NCBI GenBank assembly: GCA_008933995.1
Contig: WARS01000029.1
Coordinates: forward strand, 11,541,107-11,605,106
Length of the DNA: 64,000 nt
Origin: Datnioides undecimradiatus
Lineage: Eukaryota > Chordata > Actinopteri > Lobotiformes > Datnioididae
Direction of reading: 5' to 3'
Every line of letters starts with the position of its first letter. The stretch's first letter is position 1. Of this stretch, positions 23,759 through 35,400 are shown piece after piece. The position numbers and the translations under genes were made by a program. The notes below the pieces were generated by a model. It saw only the letters and a program-made list of their open reading frames with translations, had not been told where the DNA came from and searched no databases.

Positions 23759-25371
23759 GGCTGCAGCAAGCATCCAAAGATACATCCACATAAAACCACA
23801 ACTTAACACTGATACATCTCAGTTTTTCATTGAAAACTTTCTGCAAAAGGTGAATAGGCATATTTCTCAAAATGTTGCACCATTGACTTAGTCATTGCAA
23901 GACTGCAAATGGACCAACACAGGATGACAGCATGACAACCGAGATGGAAACAGAGTGTCATGCAGAACAGCAAGTCAGGTTTATGTGTGCTCGACTGATT
24001 CCTAATGCTGATTTTGGTACAGCCAAAATCATTGTGATGTGTTGCCAAGCAGGCAGTGTTTCTAGACAATTCACAGCAATTTATTGGTGAAAAGATGATC
24101 TAGGTTTTGTTTATTCGTGTTCAGTTTGACCTGACAAAAATCATATTTACTGTGTGAGCTCACCTTTATTGGTGATTCAGTCTCTTAAGAATAGTTCATT
24201 TAACTCTATGTTTCCAACCAGAACAATAAAACATCCATATTTCAAGAGTTTGGTGGAGTAAATCTGTATCTGGTCAAGCAGTGGACATAACCCACTCTGC
24301 TTGAGGAGATAATGAATGCTCCGCGAACCCATTAACTCTCTCCCACATTCACCAGTTTGTTTGCAGAGATAAGATACCTGATGTTCAATAGCAACAGTAT
24401 GAGTTTTATTGTTATTATTGTAATTTACATACAGGGTTAGTAAACCTGTTCTGTTGTTAATTAAAGCCCCATCTGTTGTTGAGAACCAGTTAAGCGTTAC
24501 AGGAATAACTGCAGTCATAACCCCAGGACAGATCTGGTCATGTTCAGGTTTACAAATGCCAAAATATGCTGGATGAGGCATATTGTCCTTGAATTATCAT
24601 TTAATTGATATATTAGCTGTAAAATTAAAACACATGGAAGAGGAAATTGAACGAGACAACCAAATGGACCAAAAAGAAACATGGCTCCAGTGTTGCTGAC
24701 CTTCAGAGTATTACACTTTATGTACTGTGTCATGTTATATCGCTGAGTTGTAATGGACATCCACATCGATGCTCATTTTTATAGCATGTCTGCCACACCT
24801 TGGCCATTATAAATGGTCCCTGCGGCCCTGAATGTCAGCTTTGCCGGCTCTCACGCTGAGATAAACACAGAGTTTAATCTCACACTTGATTTGGTTCCTC
24901 GGACGGCAAAACAAATATGAAATAGCCATTACTTTCACAGATAAGTCATGGATTACCCTTCAGTAGTTTAAGGAAAAGCTGTCCTCTTGGTACAGTATAA
25001 AGTTTGACAAGGAGGGGCCTCAACTCTTTTGTGGATTTGACAGGCTGATAAGTGAAAAACCCTTCACTGTCCTGAAGAGTAAACTGTATCTGTATTTAGG
25101 CCTCAGTGAAGTTCTAACAACACTGTCAGGTGTAAAGAACACCATAATTACATGTCTGAGGGGTTTCTATCCCTGTTCCTCTGCATTGCAAAGGAAGAGA
25201 ACATAATTAGTCCAGTACTGATTGTGAATTATGTCAATTTCGCTGCTGTTCTGGGAAAATTAGAAACAGCAGCGGCAGCAGCAGTTGTTGATCTTGTAAG
25301 TGTTTAATTATGTTGACCCACTTAGCCCCACAACTGAGCTGTTACTAAGGTCAACAAACTGAAAATGGACA

Positions 25372-25390
25372 TTTATTTATTTATTTATTG
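25372..25390 (+). repeat. (TTTA)n short tandem repeat
   Basis: About four to five TTTA units in a row. Confidence 0.8.
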
Positions 25391-27772
25391 CTTTAATTTT
25401 GGGATATTTTGGACGTTCATCTGTAATCTGACTCACAGTCAGTGAATGTTTTCTGCTGAAACACTGATGCCATTAAATATAATGATGTTAAAGCCGGAAG
25501 GGAAAAACCATCAGTGCTCGGTGCAAAAGGTATAATCAAATGTACTCAACAGATGGCTGAAATAGATGTTGTAATGCCAAATCTTAAAAAATACTGACTC
25601 ACCCACTAGCTTTCATAAGCTTTTTATCTTGAGGATAAGATAAGCTGATTTACTGAACATAGCTATTGTTAGCAAAGGTGTAAATTAATGTAGAGCACCT
25701 GCTTTATCCTCATAACAAACAACATTTAATTGTGTGCATCATTATTATAGTAGCAAATGTTCAGCCACATGGCCCAGTGGCTTTAAATTTAAAAGGTCAT
25801 GAGTGTAGCTGGTGCAGCACAGACCTACAAGGACAATGAAACTGTGCTTATGTGCGCCCCATTTAGTCGACACTTCTGTCTGTATTTAGTACACAGTTCA
25901 TAAATATTTGGCATGAGTCGTCTCTTGAAGCTTGAAACCCCACAGCAGAAGACATCCAGGGGAAAAGTGACTTGTTCTGTCATGTCAAAGTCATGCTGAG
26001 CAGAATTGAATAAACATTAACTGGACAAATAGAAATGTTGACATGCAAAAATAATCTGATCCAAGTTCTTGATATTCTAAAAAACTGAGGACTACATAAC
26101 CAATAAAAAAGCAAACAAACTCAGCTATTAAACAAAGCCACCATGAGCTGGAAATCAGACTATATATATGTGCTGGTTAGTTTGTTGCCATGTGCTGTAC
26201 ATACAGGTTTGTGATACAGGGTGAATTATGGAATCAATAGTGTTTGGATTACAAGTTTACATAGTTTTAATCACATTAATAGTTTTATGCATATTGCACT
26301 GAGTGTGACAATGAAAGGACATCACATTGTTGCATAGTGAACGTGCACACCACATTTATATAATTTCTTGCAGTATAATATAAAGTACAGTAAAAAAAGA
26401 AAACAAACCTAAGCGAGTAATCATGAAATGAAGAAAAGAAAAGCAGCTTTCTTGGGCTTTTGCTGTATGTCTTTATTTACTTTGAAGCATTGGAAAATGA
26501 CCTCAGGAGGCTTCACACAGACTCCGCTTAAAGGAACATACACATTCATCTCAGTGTACATTACAAAACTGCTCAGACTGCATGATCTCTGAGAAATGAC
26601 GACACCCACAGCAGCAAAGACGTCACCATGCAAAAAAGAAAAAAAGCCAGAAATGTTGCAAATTTCCACCAGCAGCCTCAAACAGTTGTATCTGATGCCG
26701 AGGCTGTTGCAACTTTCACACACAGGTCAATACATATGCATGTTCTTTACTTGGGGCTACAATCTGCCAGCACAGCATGACGTGCTGCCCTCTGCATACA
26801 TGCGTGGAAATAGATCAAGCAGAAAATTGCCTCTAGTTTCTCATTATTAGCCTCCGTCTGCTGGGATATATTGGATCTACACATTTTTTTTTTCCAGGGG
26901 AATCATCAATACACCATATGGTGGTGCTGCCTCCTCAGGGAGAACAAGGTCCAACAGGAGTCCATCAGATAGAGAGAATAAAGTAACTCCTGAGTAAGGA
27001 AATGAGTTGTCAGCGTTAACATGGAGAAGATGGATGCGTCAGCAGGCTGAGCCGGAGGGACTATTTTCCCTGCTCCTGACCCCGTTGAGGTGAGGCATCG
27101 TATCAATTATTCACGCTCCGAGCTCTGTTGTGTTGCGAAGAAGACGGACAGGGCAGATTCTTTTCTCCCTCAGCCTGCATCGGATGTTTCATTTCTTTCC
27201 CAGAAGTCCTTGTCTTTGCTGTTGGAAATTCATCATCCAGTTGGTAAAAAAAAAGAAAAATATTTTTAAAAAAAGGAAAAACATCCCAACTGGATCATAC
27301 ACAGTAAGATCACACAGACCCCACTGACTCTCAGTCAATCAAACTGTCATGACTCACAGCCAACAAAGCAGCATATTACCAAATGCTGAGAGCTCTAACA
27401 CAAATATTATGATTCATGTCTTGTTAAAGCAGACGATAGCTCTGAGTGTCTTTAAACAGGGACAGTATGCAACCTTTTTAAACTCGTGTACACAGTTTCT
27501 TCTTGGAAACGAGCAACAATTTAGGCCAAGATAAATGTGATTTGTTGATCATCATGAAAAAACTGTGTTTCATGAATTTTTATTAACCCAAGCAGTGCTG
27601 TGTCAGTCACATATATAATCACATTACATAGAAACAAGATCCTCTAATACAACAGCTGAATGAATTATCCATATCTAGAATTTCTGTGTTAATAAAGACT
27701 GTTTTACACAAAAATGATAAAGAATGGAGGTGAATGAGAAACATAATCCACATCACAGCTTCCTTTAAGGTA

Positions 27773-27860
27773 CCTTAGAGTAAGACACCGAACCCCCTTA
27801 ATCACTGGCTCAGTGGGAAAGAAGAAGATTATGGCTAGAAGGGTGTGTAAACGACTGAAA
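27773..27860 (+). repeat. Degenerate SINE-like or teleost repeat fragment
   Basis: CCTTAGAGTAAGACACCGAA then CCCCCTTAAT, followed by GGGTGTGTAAACGACTGAAA, resembles the 'CCTTGAGCAAGACACTGAAC...' repeat also seen at 8370-8415. Heavily diverged. Confidence 0.35.
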
Positions 27861-29130
27861 GTGAGTGCAGATGAAGATCTGCGTGGTGTATGTAGACATG
27901 TTTCTCTCAATATATGTTAACTGTTTACAAGACTGTACTTCTTTTAGAACTTTTTTACTCGACAAGATGGTCGTTCAAAATCATCAAAAGAGATGATGTG
28001 CCATTTCTAAAATGTCTCTGATGCACACAAACACCCAAGAGGCACAATCATTCCCTTGGCAATGGAGTTGTGATGACCAAAAAGATCCTGATGCCAGGCT
28101 GTCATGTTAAAAAATATCTGTGCCAACATTTTCCACTCCACAATGAAAACCCAGAAGAGGCACTTTATACCATTTCTGAGCTGCAGCTAAATCCCAGAGG
28201 ACAGGAGAGATGCACGCGAGACATGCACACGTCGACGGACGTCCTCCTGAGGGAGCCCATGACAGCATCTGCATCTCAAAAGTTAGCAGGTGATGTTACT
28301 GTGTGGGTGGTGTTACCTGCTGTTTGACAACACTGTTATGTTGTTTACCACTGTGCCTGTACCTGCTTTATTCCTGCTGAAAGCAAAACATGATCAAATC
28401 TGCGTTGGATGATTACAGTAATTAAACTAAGGAAACTCAGACAGTTTGGTGACTAAAACAGTAATTTCAACACTTGATCGCTTAATCTCACTTTTCCTAA
28501 AGTAAACAATGTTGTGTACTTCCAGATTGAGGTGTAGATAAAGCAAGATTTTGGGAAGTCAGTAGGGGCAGAGCACAGAGTTCAATGTCAGGAAGTAAGA
28601 CATTGACGCATAAATTTATCAGTAAGTGTTTACATATGAACAATGTCGTATCAATACTGTAAATACTCATGCAGGCCTTAGAAAGAACAGCTACTGTTAA
28701 AACCCAATCATAAACAAACATCTACTTCATATATTTAGATAATTCATATATATATCATACATACAATGGTCACTTCAACACCTTCAACTTGGCAGACATG
28801 TTCAACACTTATCAGCCTGAGAAGTTGCTATAGTTACCACATACTCACGGGTTCAATGGTCTAACATGGGTATCCCTGCTGTACAGAGGAGAGGTTTACA
28901 AACCCTGACTTCCTCTGCAACAGTTGCTTGCCTGGGATGAAACTGTACATTTGGCATTAGATTAAAATGTGTTTGTTTTGGTAAAAAGTGAAAAAAGGTA
29001 AACAAATCATAAATAACCAGTTGTAGAACACAAAAAAGTTGATAGTGGTACCACCTGAAAAAGTCAAACATAACAAATCCAAATGTTTCCATAAAGCGTA
29101 CAAGAATAGCAAATGGACTAAATTCATGAA

Positions 29131-29220
29131 GCACTCTAGTCTCCCGGCCACTCAAAGTGCTCCACACCACACATCAGCACCCACCTGTTCACACCCATTC
29201 AAACACTGATGGCAGATGGA
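29131..29220 (-). repeat. Teleost 'CGCTTTGAGTGGTC' repeat, 3' portion, minus orientation
   Basis: Read on minus, the segment runs TGCCATCAGTGTTTGAATGG, GTGTGAACAGG, GAGCACTTTGAGTGGCCGG, AGACTAGAGTGC. This is the order of the 3' portion of a very common fish repeat (GTGAATGGGTGAATG...AAGCGCTTTGAGTGGTC...AGACTAGAAAAGCGC), as I remember it. Confidence 0.55.
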
Positions 29221-29698
29221 AACTGGGCATCAGAAACAGAGGTCGTTGAATGGTTTGATTGAGCATGAAAATAATATGTAACTGTCACAGTCAACAGATC
29301 TTAATCCAACTGGAAATCTAGGGAAGAATTCATGAAAACACCAAACAGCACTGAAGCGGTTTTTGCTACTTGCTCTGACCAAACAACTTGGACACTATGA
29401 CTACTATGGCCCATCTGCAGCCACACTGTACCACACTGTTTTTGCTGTTTGGACTGTGACTAACTTGTATTCCAGGCCACTGGATAACCCAGCTTGATAT
29501 TTGTGCTCCTTCATCAGTCTGTCCCAGTCGCGTGCAGGTTTTGATTGATTTTTCTGCTTCAGATCACTTCAAAAAGTCATTTATTACATTTTCAGGCTGG
29601 ACACTGACATTCAAAGCTTCAATGTGAAAAGGCCAGGTCTAATAACGTCCTTCTTTTTTGGCATTTCACTGGTTCACGTTTTCCTCTGACAACCCTCG

Positions 29699-29729
29699 CA
29701 CACACACTCACATACACACACACACACAC
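29699..29729 (+). repeat. (CA)n microsatellite, imperfect
   Basis: CACACACACTCACATACACA followed by further CA units, interrupted twice. Confidence 0.85.
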
Positions 29730-32009
29730 GTCTGCAAAGAGCTAATATCAGCTGATTTAATAGTCAGACTGTAATCCATAAATATTTCTTGCTGCAGCTC
29801 TTGAAAGCAGAGATAAAAATGCCATTAAATGATTGAAACAATGACACAGCATTTAGATTTAAAGGATTAAGAGCAGACCGTATTTAATTCAATTATAACG
29901 TTTTGTGCAAAGTAATGAAACAGACTCAAAGCCAAAATAATCAGTGGTTTGTTTTGATGGCTGCAGCAACAGTTCCAAATTCATCTCCTGTCTGTTTTTA
30001 TTGATTTGCTTCACAACTGATATTCAAAATCTGTCACAGACCAAAAACTGGATCTATGTAGCGTTTGTTTGGAAACACACAGTGTGAACCTGATTAAATA
30101 AAACATCTGTGTTTGCAGATGACAAGTGTGCTTGTTCACATCAGACACAAACCTGCCATCGCATTCTCAGGCCTGTCACATTTCCATCAGCTGGTGAGTG
30201 ATGCTGCAGATTTATGGTGGCCTGATGTCCTCTACAGTCTCCTTTGATGGTTATAGCTCCTTAACATTTATATGTGACGACACACGCATCAACGTGATTT
30301 AAGCCAAATTGGATCAAAATGTGGAATGTTTGAGTGGGGAACTGTCAAACATCAAAGAGAATAAAATTAAATCACAGCTCAAACTGAATCCAGAAGTGCC
30401 TGGCAAGAAAAACTGGCCTCAATTCAATGTAGAGACACCTTTCATGAGTCAGAGAGTAAGCAGACCTTGGATGTGTGGTCTGGATCACAATCTGAAAAAC
30501 ACAATACTGGTGACAAATAATGAAACACATGGACACGGACCAGCTGCATCTGCTGATCCTATCAAATCAATTGACAGCGGCGGATATATTGGATTGTTCT
30601 CGTCAGTTTCCATTGCATTTGTGATCACAATCTGAATGTATTATGCTTCTAAATTTTCCAAGGACAGTGGATTTCTCACCCACAAAGCTGGCCTCTGTAA
30701 ATCCAGCAGAACACGTCATCAGCATCTGATGATACATCTCTTCCTGATATTTTCATACTTTGCGAGGCAGCTGGATTTGTGTGAAGATTTTCGAGGCGAG
30801 AATCCATCTCGCCAGTCCTCGCCAAAATGCTCTTTAACAAGAGATGGTGCATTACTAGCTGGCCTGTTGAATGGAAAAGTATACACTTCCTGTCTGTTAA
30901 CCCCACCCCCATCTCAGCAGGAAGTGTTGTGAAAGTCGAGGTGTGAGTTGCATGATGTCGTGTTAACAGATCTCATGGGAGTTTGCTGCTGAGACAGAGG
31001 CTTGAACAAAGTTAACTTTCTCCTGATTTGTTTGTCTGACAAATGCTATTTCGGTGTCAGAATGTTTGGAAGAAACGTGGCTTGTAAAAACTGGGTCTAA
31101 TATTTATTTTAGTGACTACGAGGGAAAAGAATCAATCATTATCTGTGCTCATGTTTACTCCTCTCAACAGAAAGTGTTTAAAAATTGTGGTATTGGATCT
31201 CAAAAATTGTTTTCATTAAATATAAGCTGGGGTTTGTCCAGGGGTTCATGACAAACTCTTGCCTGGTGTTAGAGTTGTTCTGGTGCGTAGAGCTTCCTCA
31301 CTGGGTTTCGGACTTGAATTTCACAGAACTTAATATGTGACTTCAGGAGACTGTGACAGAGATGTGAAGGTGGCACACTCTGGTTTGAGCAGCTGAGAAC
31401 TGAGTCAGCAACCTGAACCCTGAATACTTGAACCTATAGGGCACATCTGAGTTATAAGGTCCTTTACTAAAACAGACAGATCTGCAGTGGCGTTAAATTT
31501 GTTGTTTGAGAGGGTGTGGCTTCACGAACAGACTCCTACAGACGCTTTCTTTTGTTTTTCTAGACGGATATTTGAAGTCTCATTTCCCCCTCATTGTAAT
31601 GTGGAACTGTACTTTAGTGTATTTAATTAAATAGTTAATGAGCAATTTGGCACACCAACAGAGAGTTTCTGACTGTGACAGGTTTCTGTTTCATCAATAC
31701 ATTTCTTCTAAAAAAGTGATTATTTGATGATGTCTCAAAGTCATATTGAAGGAAGAAAGCCAGTGTAAGATAATGAGCAAACATGCCATAATTGATTATG
31801 TTAACATGATTACAATGTGGTTCCCTTCTCCTCAGATCGATGGACATAAAATCAATTGGCAACGATCGGCTGATTTGCACCGTGACAAACAGCAATGACA
31901 AATTTACTGCAAGGGTAGAGAGCTGTAAATACAGAAATCTGATTCTACCAAGAGAAGAACAAAATCCAACAGTTTCAGTTTAGTATTTAACACAAAAAGA
32001 CAGTGATTA

Positions 32010-32068
32010 TGATGATGACGATAATGATAATGATAATGATAATGATAATTAATGATAATGATAATGAT
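32010..32068 (+). repeat. (GATAAT)n minisatellite-like tract
   Basis: Repeated GATAAT/GATGAT units, interrupted once by TTAAT at about 32048-32052. On minus it reads as a run of Ile codons, which explains an ORF there and is not a protein. Confidence 0.9.
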
Positions 32069-33791
32069 TTGAGGTTAAGAGGCACAGAGGTAAGCAAATA
32101 ATTCGATATTTTGCCATGAAATTTAACATGAACCACGTGGCGTAGGTTGAGACCTCTCCTCATCAGCGTGACAAATGTTTTACATAATGCTTTCTCCACA
32201 TTAACCTGGTGACTCTTTTAAGATCGAGATCGATTTCAGTTACACAAAGAGCTATTTACTGCGTGGGCATAATGATGAAGAAGAGCCACTTTACAAAGAT
32301 GGAGGACACACTCCATTCATGCTGAATTTACATTCTTGACAACACCAATTTACTATGCCATTAAGAGGGCTGCTTATTCCCCGGGACCATGCAATGAGTG
32401 GAGCAGAAACGAGAGTCTGTTATGGGCCGGAGGAAGCATATTCGTGGATGATTTGTTTCACACCTTGCCTCTCCCACTACAGAATAAGAGTGTAATAAAT
32501 GAGATGGATTTGTCCTGCTTTTCCTTTTACTTTCTGTTATAGGTCAAAATAATACTCTTTATATTGTAATAGATCATAAAACGCAGGGTACATTGAGTCA
32601 AGTTGTGTAGTAAATTCTTGTTAAGTATGTGCTTTAGCACAGCCTGGAGCTTTGAGTCCAAACAGATTTATATTTGGCCTTCTAGCTGCTTTTTTCTCTT
32701 TTAGTTTCTACTCCGCAACCTTTTTCAGGTGAATTCATTTCATCTGTTTTCAGAGTCACTGATCGCATCTTAACTTTCCTACCGTGCCATTCATGATTCA
32801 CAACCAGAGAATGGATGAAACATACTACAGGTTGTAAATAAACACTGTTACTATTCCTGGAAACTGACCTGGTCGAGGATGTTAAAGGTGAATCAATTGA
32901 ACTAATAAATTAGTTAATGGGGGCATGAGTACAAAAACGACCACCTTGGACAACCAAGCCTCTGTGACCACCCCAAGATAAAAACAGCTCGAAGATGTTG
33001 TGTGATGCAAAACAAGAAGCCTGACAGGATATAAGGAGTGTCCGGTTGTTTACTTGTTGAATGAAACCTACAGTAAAGTAAGTTCTTATTTGTCCACAGC
33101 ATATTAGCCACAAGGTGACCTCAGGGACGCATTAACAAAATGTCAACAACAATTCCGATTTTCCAAAAACAGTATTTGTTACCAAATAATTAAATATGAA
33201 TGTTGTTTGTATGAATGTTTAGGACACTAGTTTGCAGTTATAGGGCTGTTATATTGACATGGCATTACAATAAACCACTATTTCTCATATAATAATGTAC
33301 TAAAATGGAAATGGAAAAAAATGGAAATCTGGCAAAACACTGCGTGGTTGCTGGAGCAGATTGGATGTGGATCAAATAAGCCCGCAAACAGTTATGAACA
33401 TTATTGATTGATCTGTACGATATTTTCTCAATAAATCACTTGATCTATAAAATGTCAGTAAATAGGGTAAAATGCCTTGTTCACTGTCAAAAGACAAAAG
33501 GAAATATTAAAATGACATAATATTTTCTTAAATTTGGCATTTTTTTCTTGATTCAAATGACTCATAAAGATCAATATGTTATCAAATTATCATAATTTTT
33601 TATCATATTTTTTTACACCAGGTATCCACAGCACTTTCCACTCACACCAGATACAGTTCCATACAAAATAAATAAAATATAAACCACAAACATTTCTGTC
33701 TCTGCCCATAACTGCCTCATCTTAAGAGACAGAATAAATACACTTAATACCTAGCTGAATACTAAAATACATACAAATTTGTGTGCATGTA

Positions 33792-33994
33792 CAGTGAGGC
33801 CAATAAGTATTTGATCACCCTGTGATTTTGCAAGTTCTCCCACTTAGAAATCATGGAGGGGTCTAAAATTTCCATCGTAGGTGCATTTCCACTGTGAGAG
33901 ACAGAATCTAAAAAAAAATCCAGAAATCACATTGTATGATTTTTTTAACAATATTTTTGTATATTACTGTGTCAAATAAGTATTTGATCACTTG
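33792..33994 (+). repeat. Left terminal inverted repeat of Tc1 element
   Basis: Matches the reverse complement of 35194-35398 almost base for base, including the outer and inner transposase-binding direct repeats. Confidence 0.95.
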
Positions 33995-34162
33995 CTTATC
34001 ATCCAGATTTCTGACCCTAAAAGACCTGTTATTCTGCTTTTAAATAGTCCAACTACACTCTGCTCATGATTCTAATTTAGTAGCACCTGTTTGAGGTCGT
34101 TAGCGTTCATAGCTTTCAGACACCTGTGCACCCCACAATCAGTCAAAAGTCTAACTACCAAC

Positions 34163-35181
34163 ATGGGCAAAACCAAAGAGCTGTCAAAAGACACCAGAGA
34201 CAAAATTGTAGACCTTCACAAAGCTGGAAAGGGCTACGGGGCAATTGCCAAGCAGCTTGGTGAAAAAAGAACAACGGTTGGAGCAATTGTCAGAAAATGG
34301 AAGAGGCTAATGATGACTGTCAATGTCCCTCGGACTGGGGCTCCATGCAAGATCTCACCTCGTGGGGTATCAATGATGCTAAAAAAGGTGAGGAATCAGC
34401 CCAGAACTACACGGGAGGAGCTGGTCAATGACCTGAAGAGAGCTGGGACCACCGTTTCCAAGGCTACTATCAGTAATACACTAAGACGTCATGGTTTAAA
34501 ATCATGCATCGCACGGAAGGTTCCCCTGCTTAAGTCAGCCCATGTCCAGGCCCGTCTGAAGTTTGCCAATGACCATCTGGATGATCCAGAGGAGTCATGG
34601 GAGAAAGTCATGTGGTCAGATGAGACCAAAATAGAACTTTTTGGTCTTAACTCCATTCGCCGTGTTTGGAGGAAGAAGAAGGATGAGTATCATCCCAATA
34701 ATACCATACCTACAGTGAAGCATGGGGGTGGAAGCATCATGCTCTGGGGGTGTTTTTCTGCACAGGGGACAGGACGACTGCACTGTATTAAGGAGAGGAT
34801 GAACGGGGCCATGTATTGTGAGATTTTGGGCAAAAACCTCCTTCCCTCAGTCAGAGCATTGAAGATGGGTCGTGGCTGGGTCTTCCAACATGACAATGAC
34901 CCGAAGCACACAGCCAGGAAAACCAAGGAGTGACTCCATAAGAAGCATATCAAGGTTCTGGAGTGGCCTAGCCAGTCTCCAGACCTAAATCCAATAGAAA
35001 ATCTTTGGAGGGAGCTGAAACTCCGTGTTGCTCAGCGACAGCCCCGAAACCTGACAGATCTAGAGAAGATCTGAAGGAGTGGGCCAAAATCCCTGCTGCA
35101 GTGTGTGCAAACCTGGTGAAGAACTACAGGAACCGTTTGACCTCTGTAATTGTTAACAAAGGCTTCTGTACCAAATATTAA
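34163..35181 (+). pseudogene. Tc1-type transposase, inactivated (nonsense plus frameshift)
   Basis: A cut-and-paste DDE transposase. The start is the ATG of [20 protein letters not shown], which fits the family; an in-frame TTG 72 bases upstream only extends the open frame. Residues 1-110 form the paired-like double helix-turn-helix DNA-binding domain. Catalytic Asp153 (WSDETK) and Asp244 (HDNDPKH) are intact. The third residue, Glu of the NPIENLW motif, falls at codon 279, giving the DD34E spacing, but lies beyond an in-frame TGA at 34931-34933 (codon 257). A second lesion is a one-base deletion near 35072 that brings in another TGA. After it the frame resumes with [16 protein letters not shown] and ends at TAA 35179-35181. 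The readable product is 256 residues and lacks the catalytic Glu. Confidence 0.95.
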
Positions 35182-35193
35182 AATTGTTTGACT

Positions 35194-35398
35194 CAAGTGA
35201 TCAAATACTTATTTGACACAGTAATATACAAAAATATTGTTAAAAAAATCATACAATGTGATTTCTGGATTTTTTTTTTAAGATTCTGTCTCTCACAGTG
35301 GAAATGCACCTACGATGGAAATTTTAGACCCCTCCATGATTTCTAAGTGGGAGAACTTGCAAAATCACAGGGTGATCAAATACTTATTGGCCTCACTG
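35194..35398 (-). repeat. Right terminal inverted repeat of Tc1 element
   Basis: Mirror of 33792-33994, two bases longer because of a longer A/T run around 35271-35282. Confidence 0.95.
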
Positions 35399-35400
35399 TA

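Larger units (their letters stand above)
23197..33791. other. Non-coding, gene-poor stretch
   Basis: About 10.6 kb with no recognisable exon. It contains microsatellites (23737-23758, 29699-29729, 32010-32068), SINE-like fragments (27773-27860, 29131-29220) and AT-rich DNA. The longest ORFs (134 codons at 24177-24581 on minus, 108 at 30309-30635 on plus) show no domain I know. Confidence 0.7.
33792..35398 (+). mobile_element. Tc1/mariner-superfamily DNA transposon, complete, IR/DR type
   Basis: A 1607-bp element bounded by TA on both sides (33790-33791 and 35399-35400), beginning CAGTGAGGCC and ending GGCCTCACTG. The ends are near-perfect inverted repeats of 203 nt (33792-33994) and 205 nt (35194-35398). 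Each inverted repeat holds two direct copies of AATAAGTATTTGATCAC: 33802-33818 and 33975-33991 on the left, with mirror copies 35197-35213 and 35372-35388 on the right. This is the IR/DR layout known from Sleeping Beauty-like Tc1 elements. One transposase gene lies between, broken by a nonsense codon and a frameshift. The two repeats seem to differ only by small A/T-run length changes, so insertion looks fairly recent. Confidence 0.97.

Noticed and set aside
24177-24581. A 134-codon minus-strand ORF, one of the longest without explanation.
   Set aside because: No recognisable domain or signal peptide. No convincing splice sites or promoter. Long chance ORFs of this size are expected in 64 kb.
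31987-32199. Minus-strand ORF with a poly-isoleucine stretch that could look like a membrane segment.
   Set aside because: It is a translation of the GATAAT tandem repeat.
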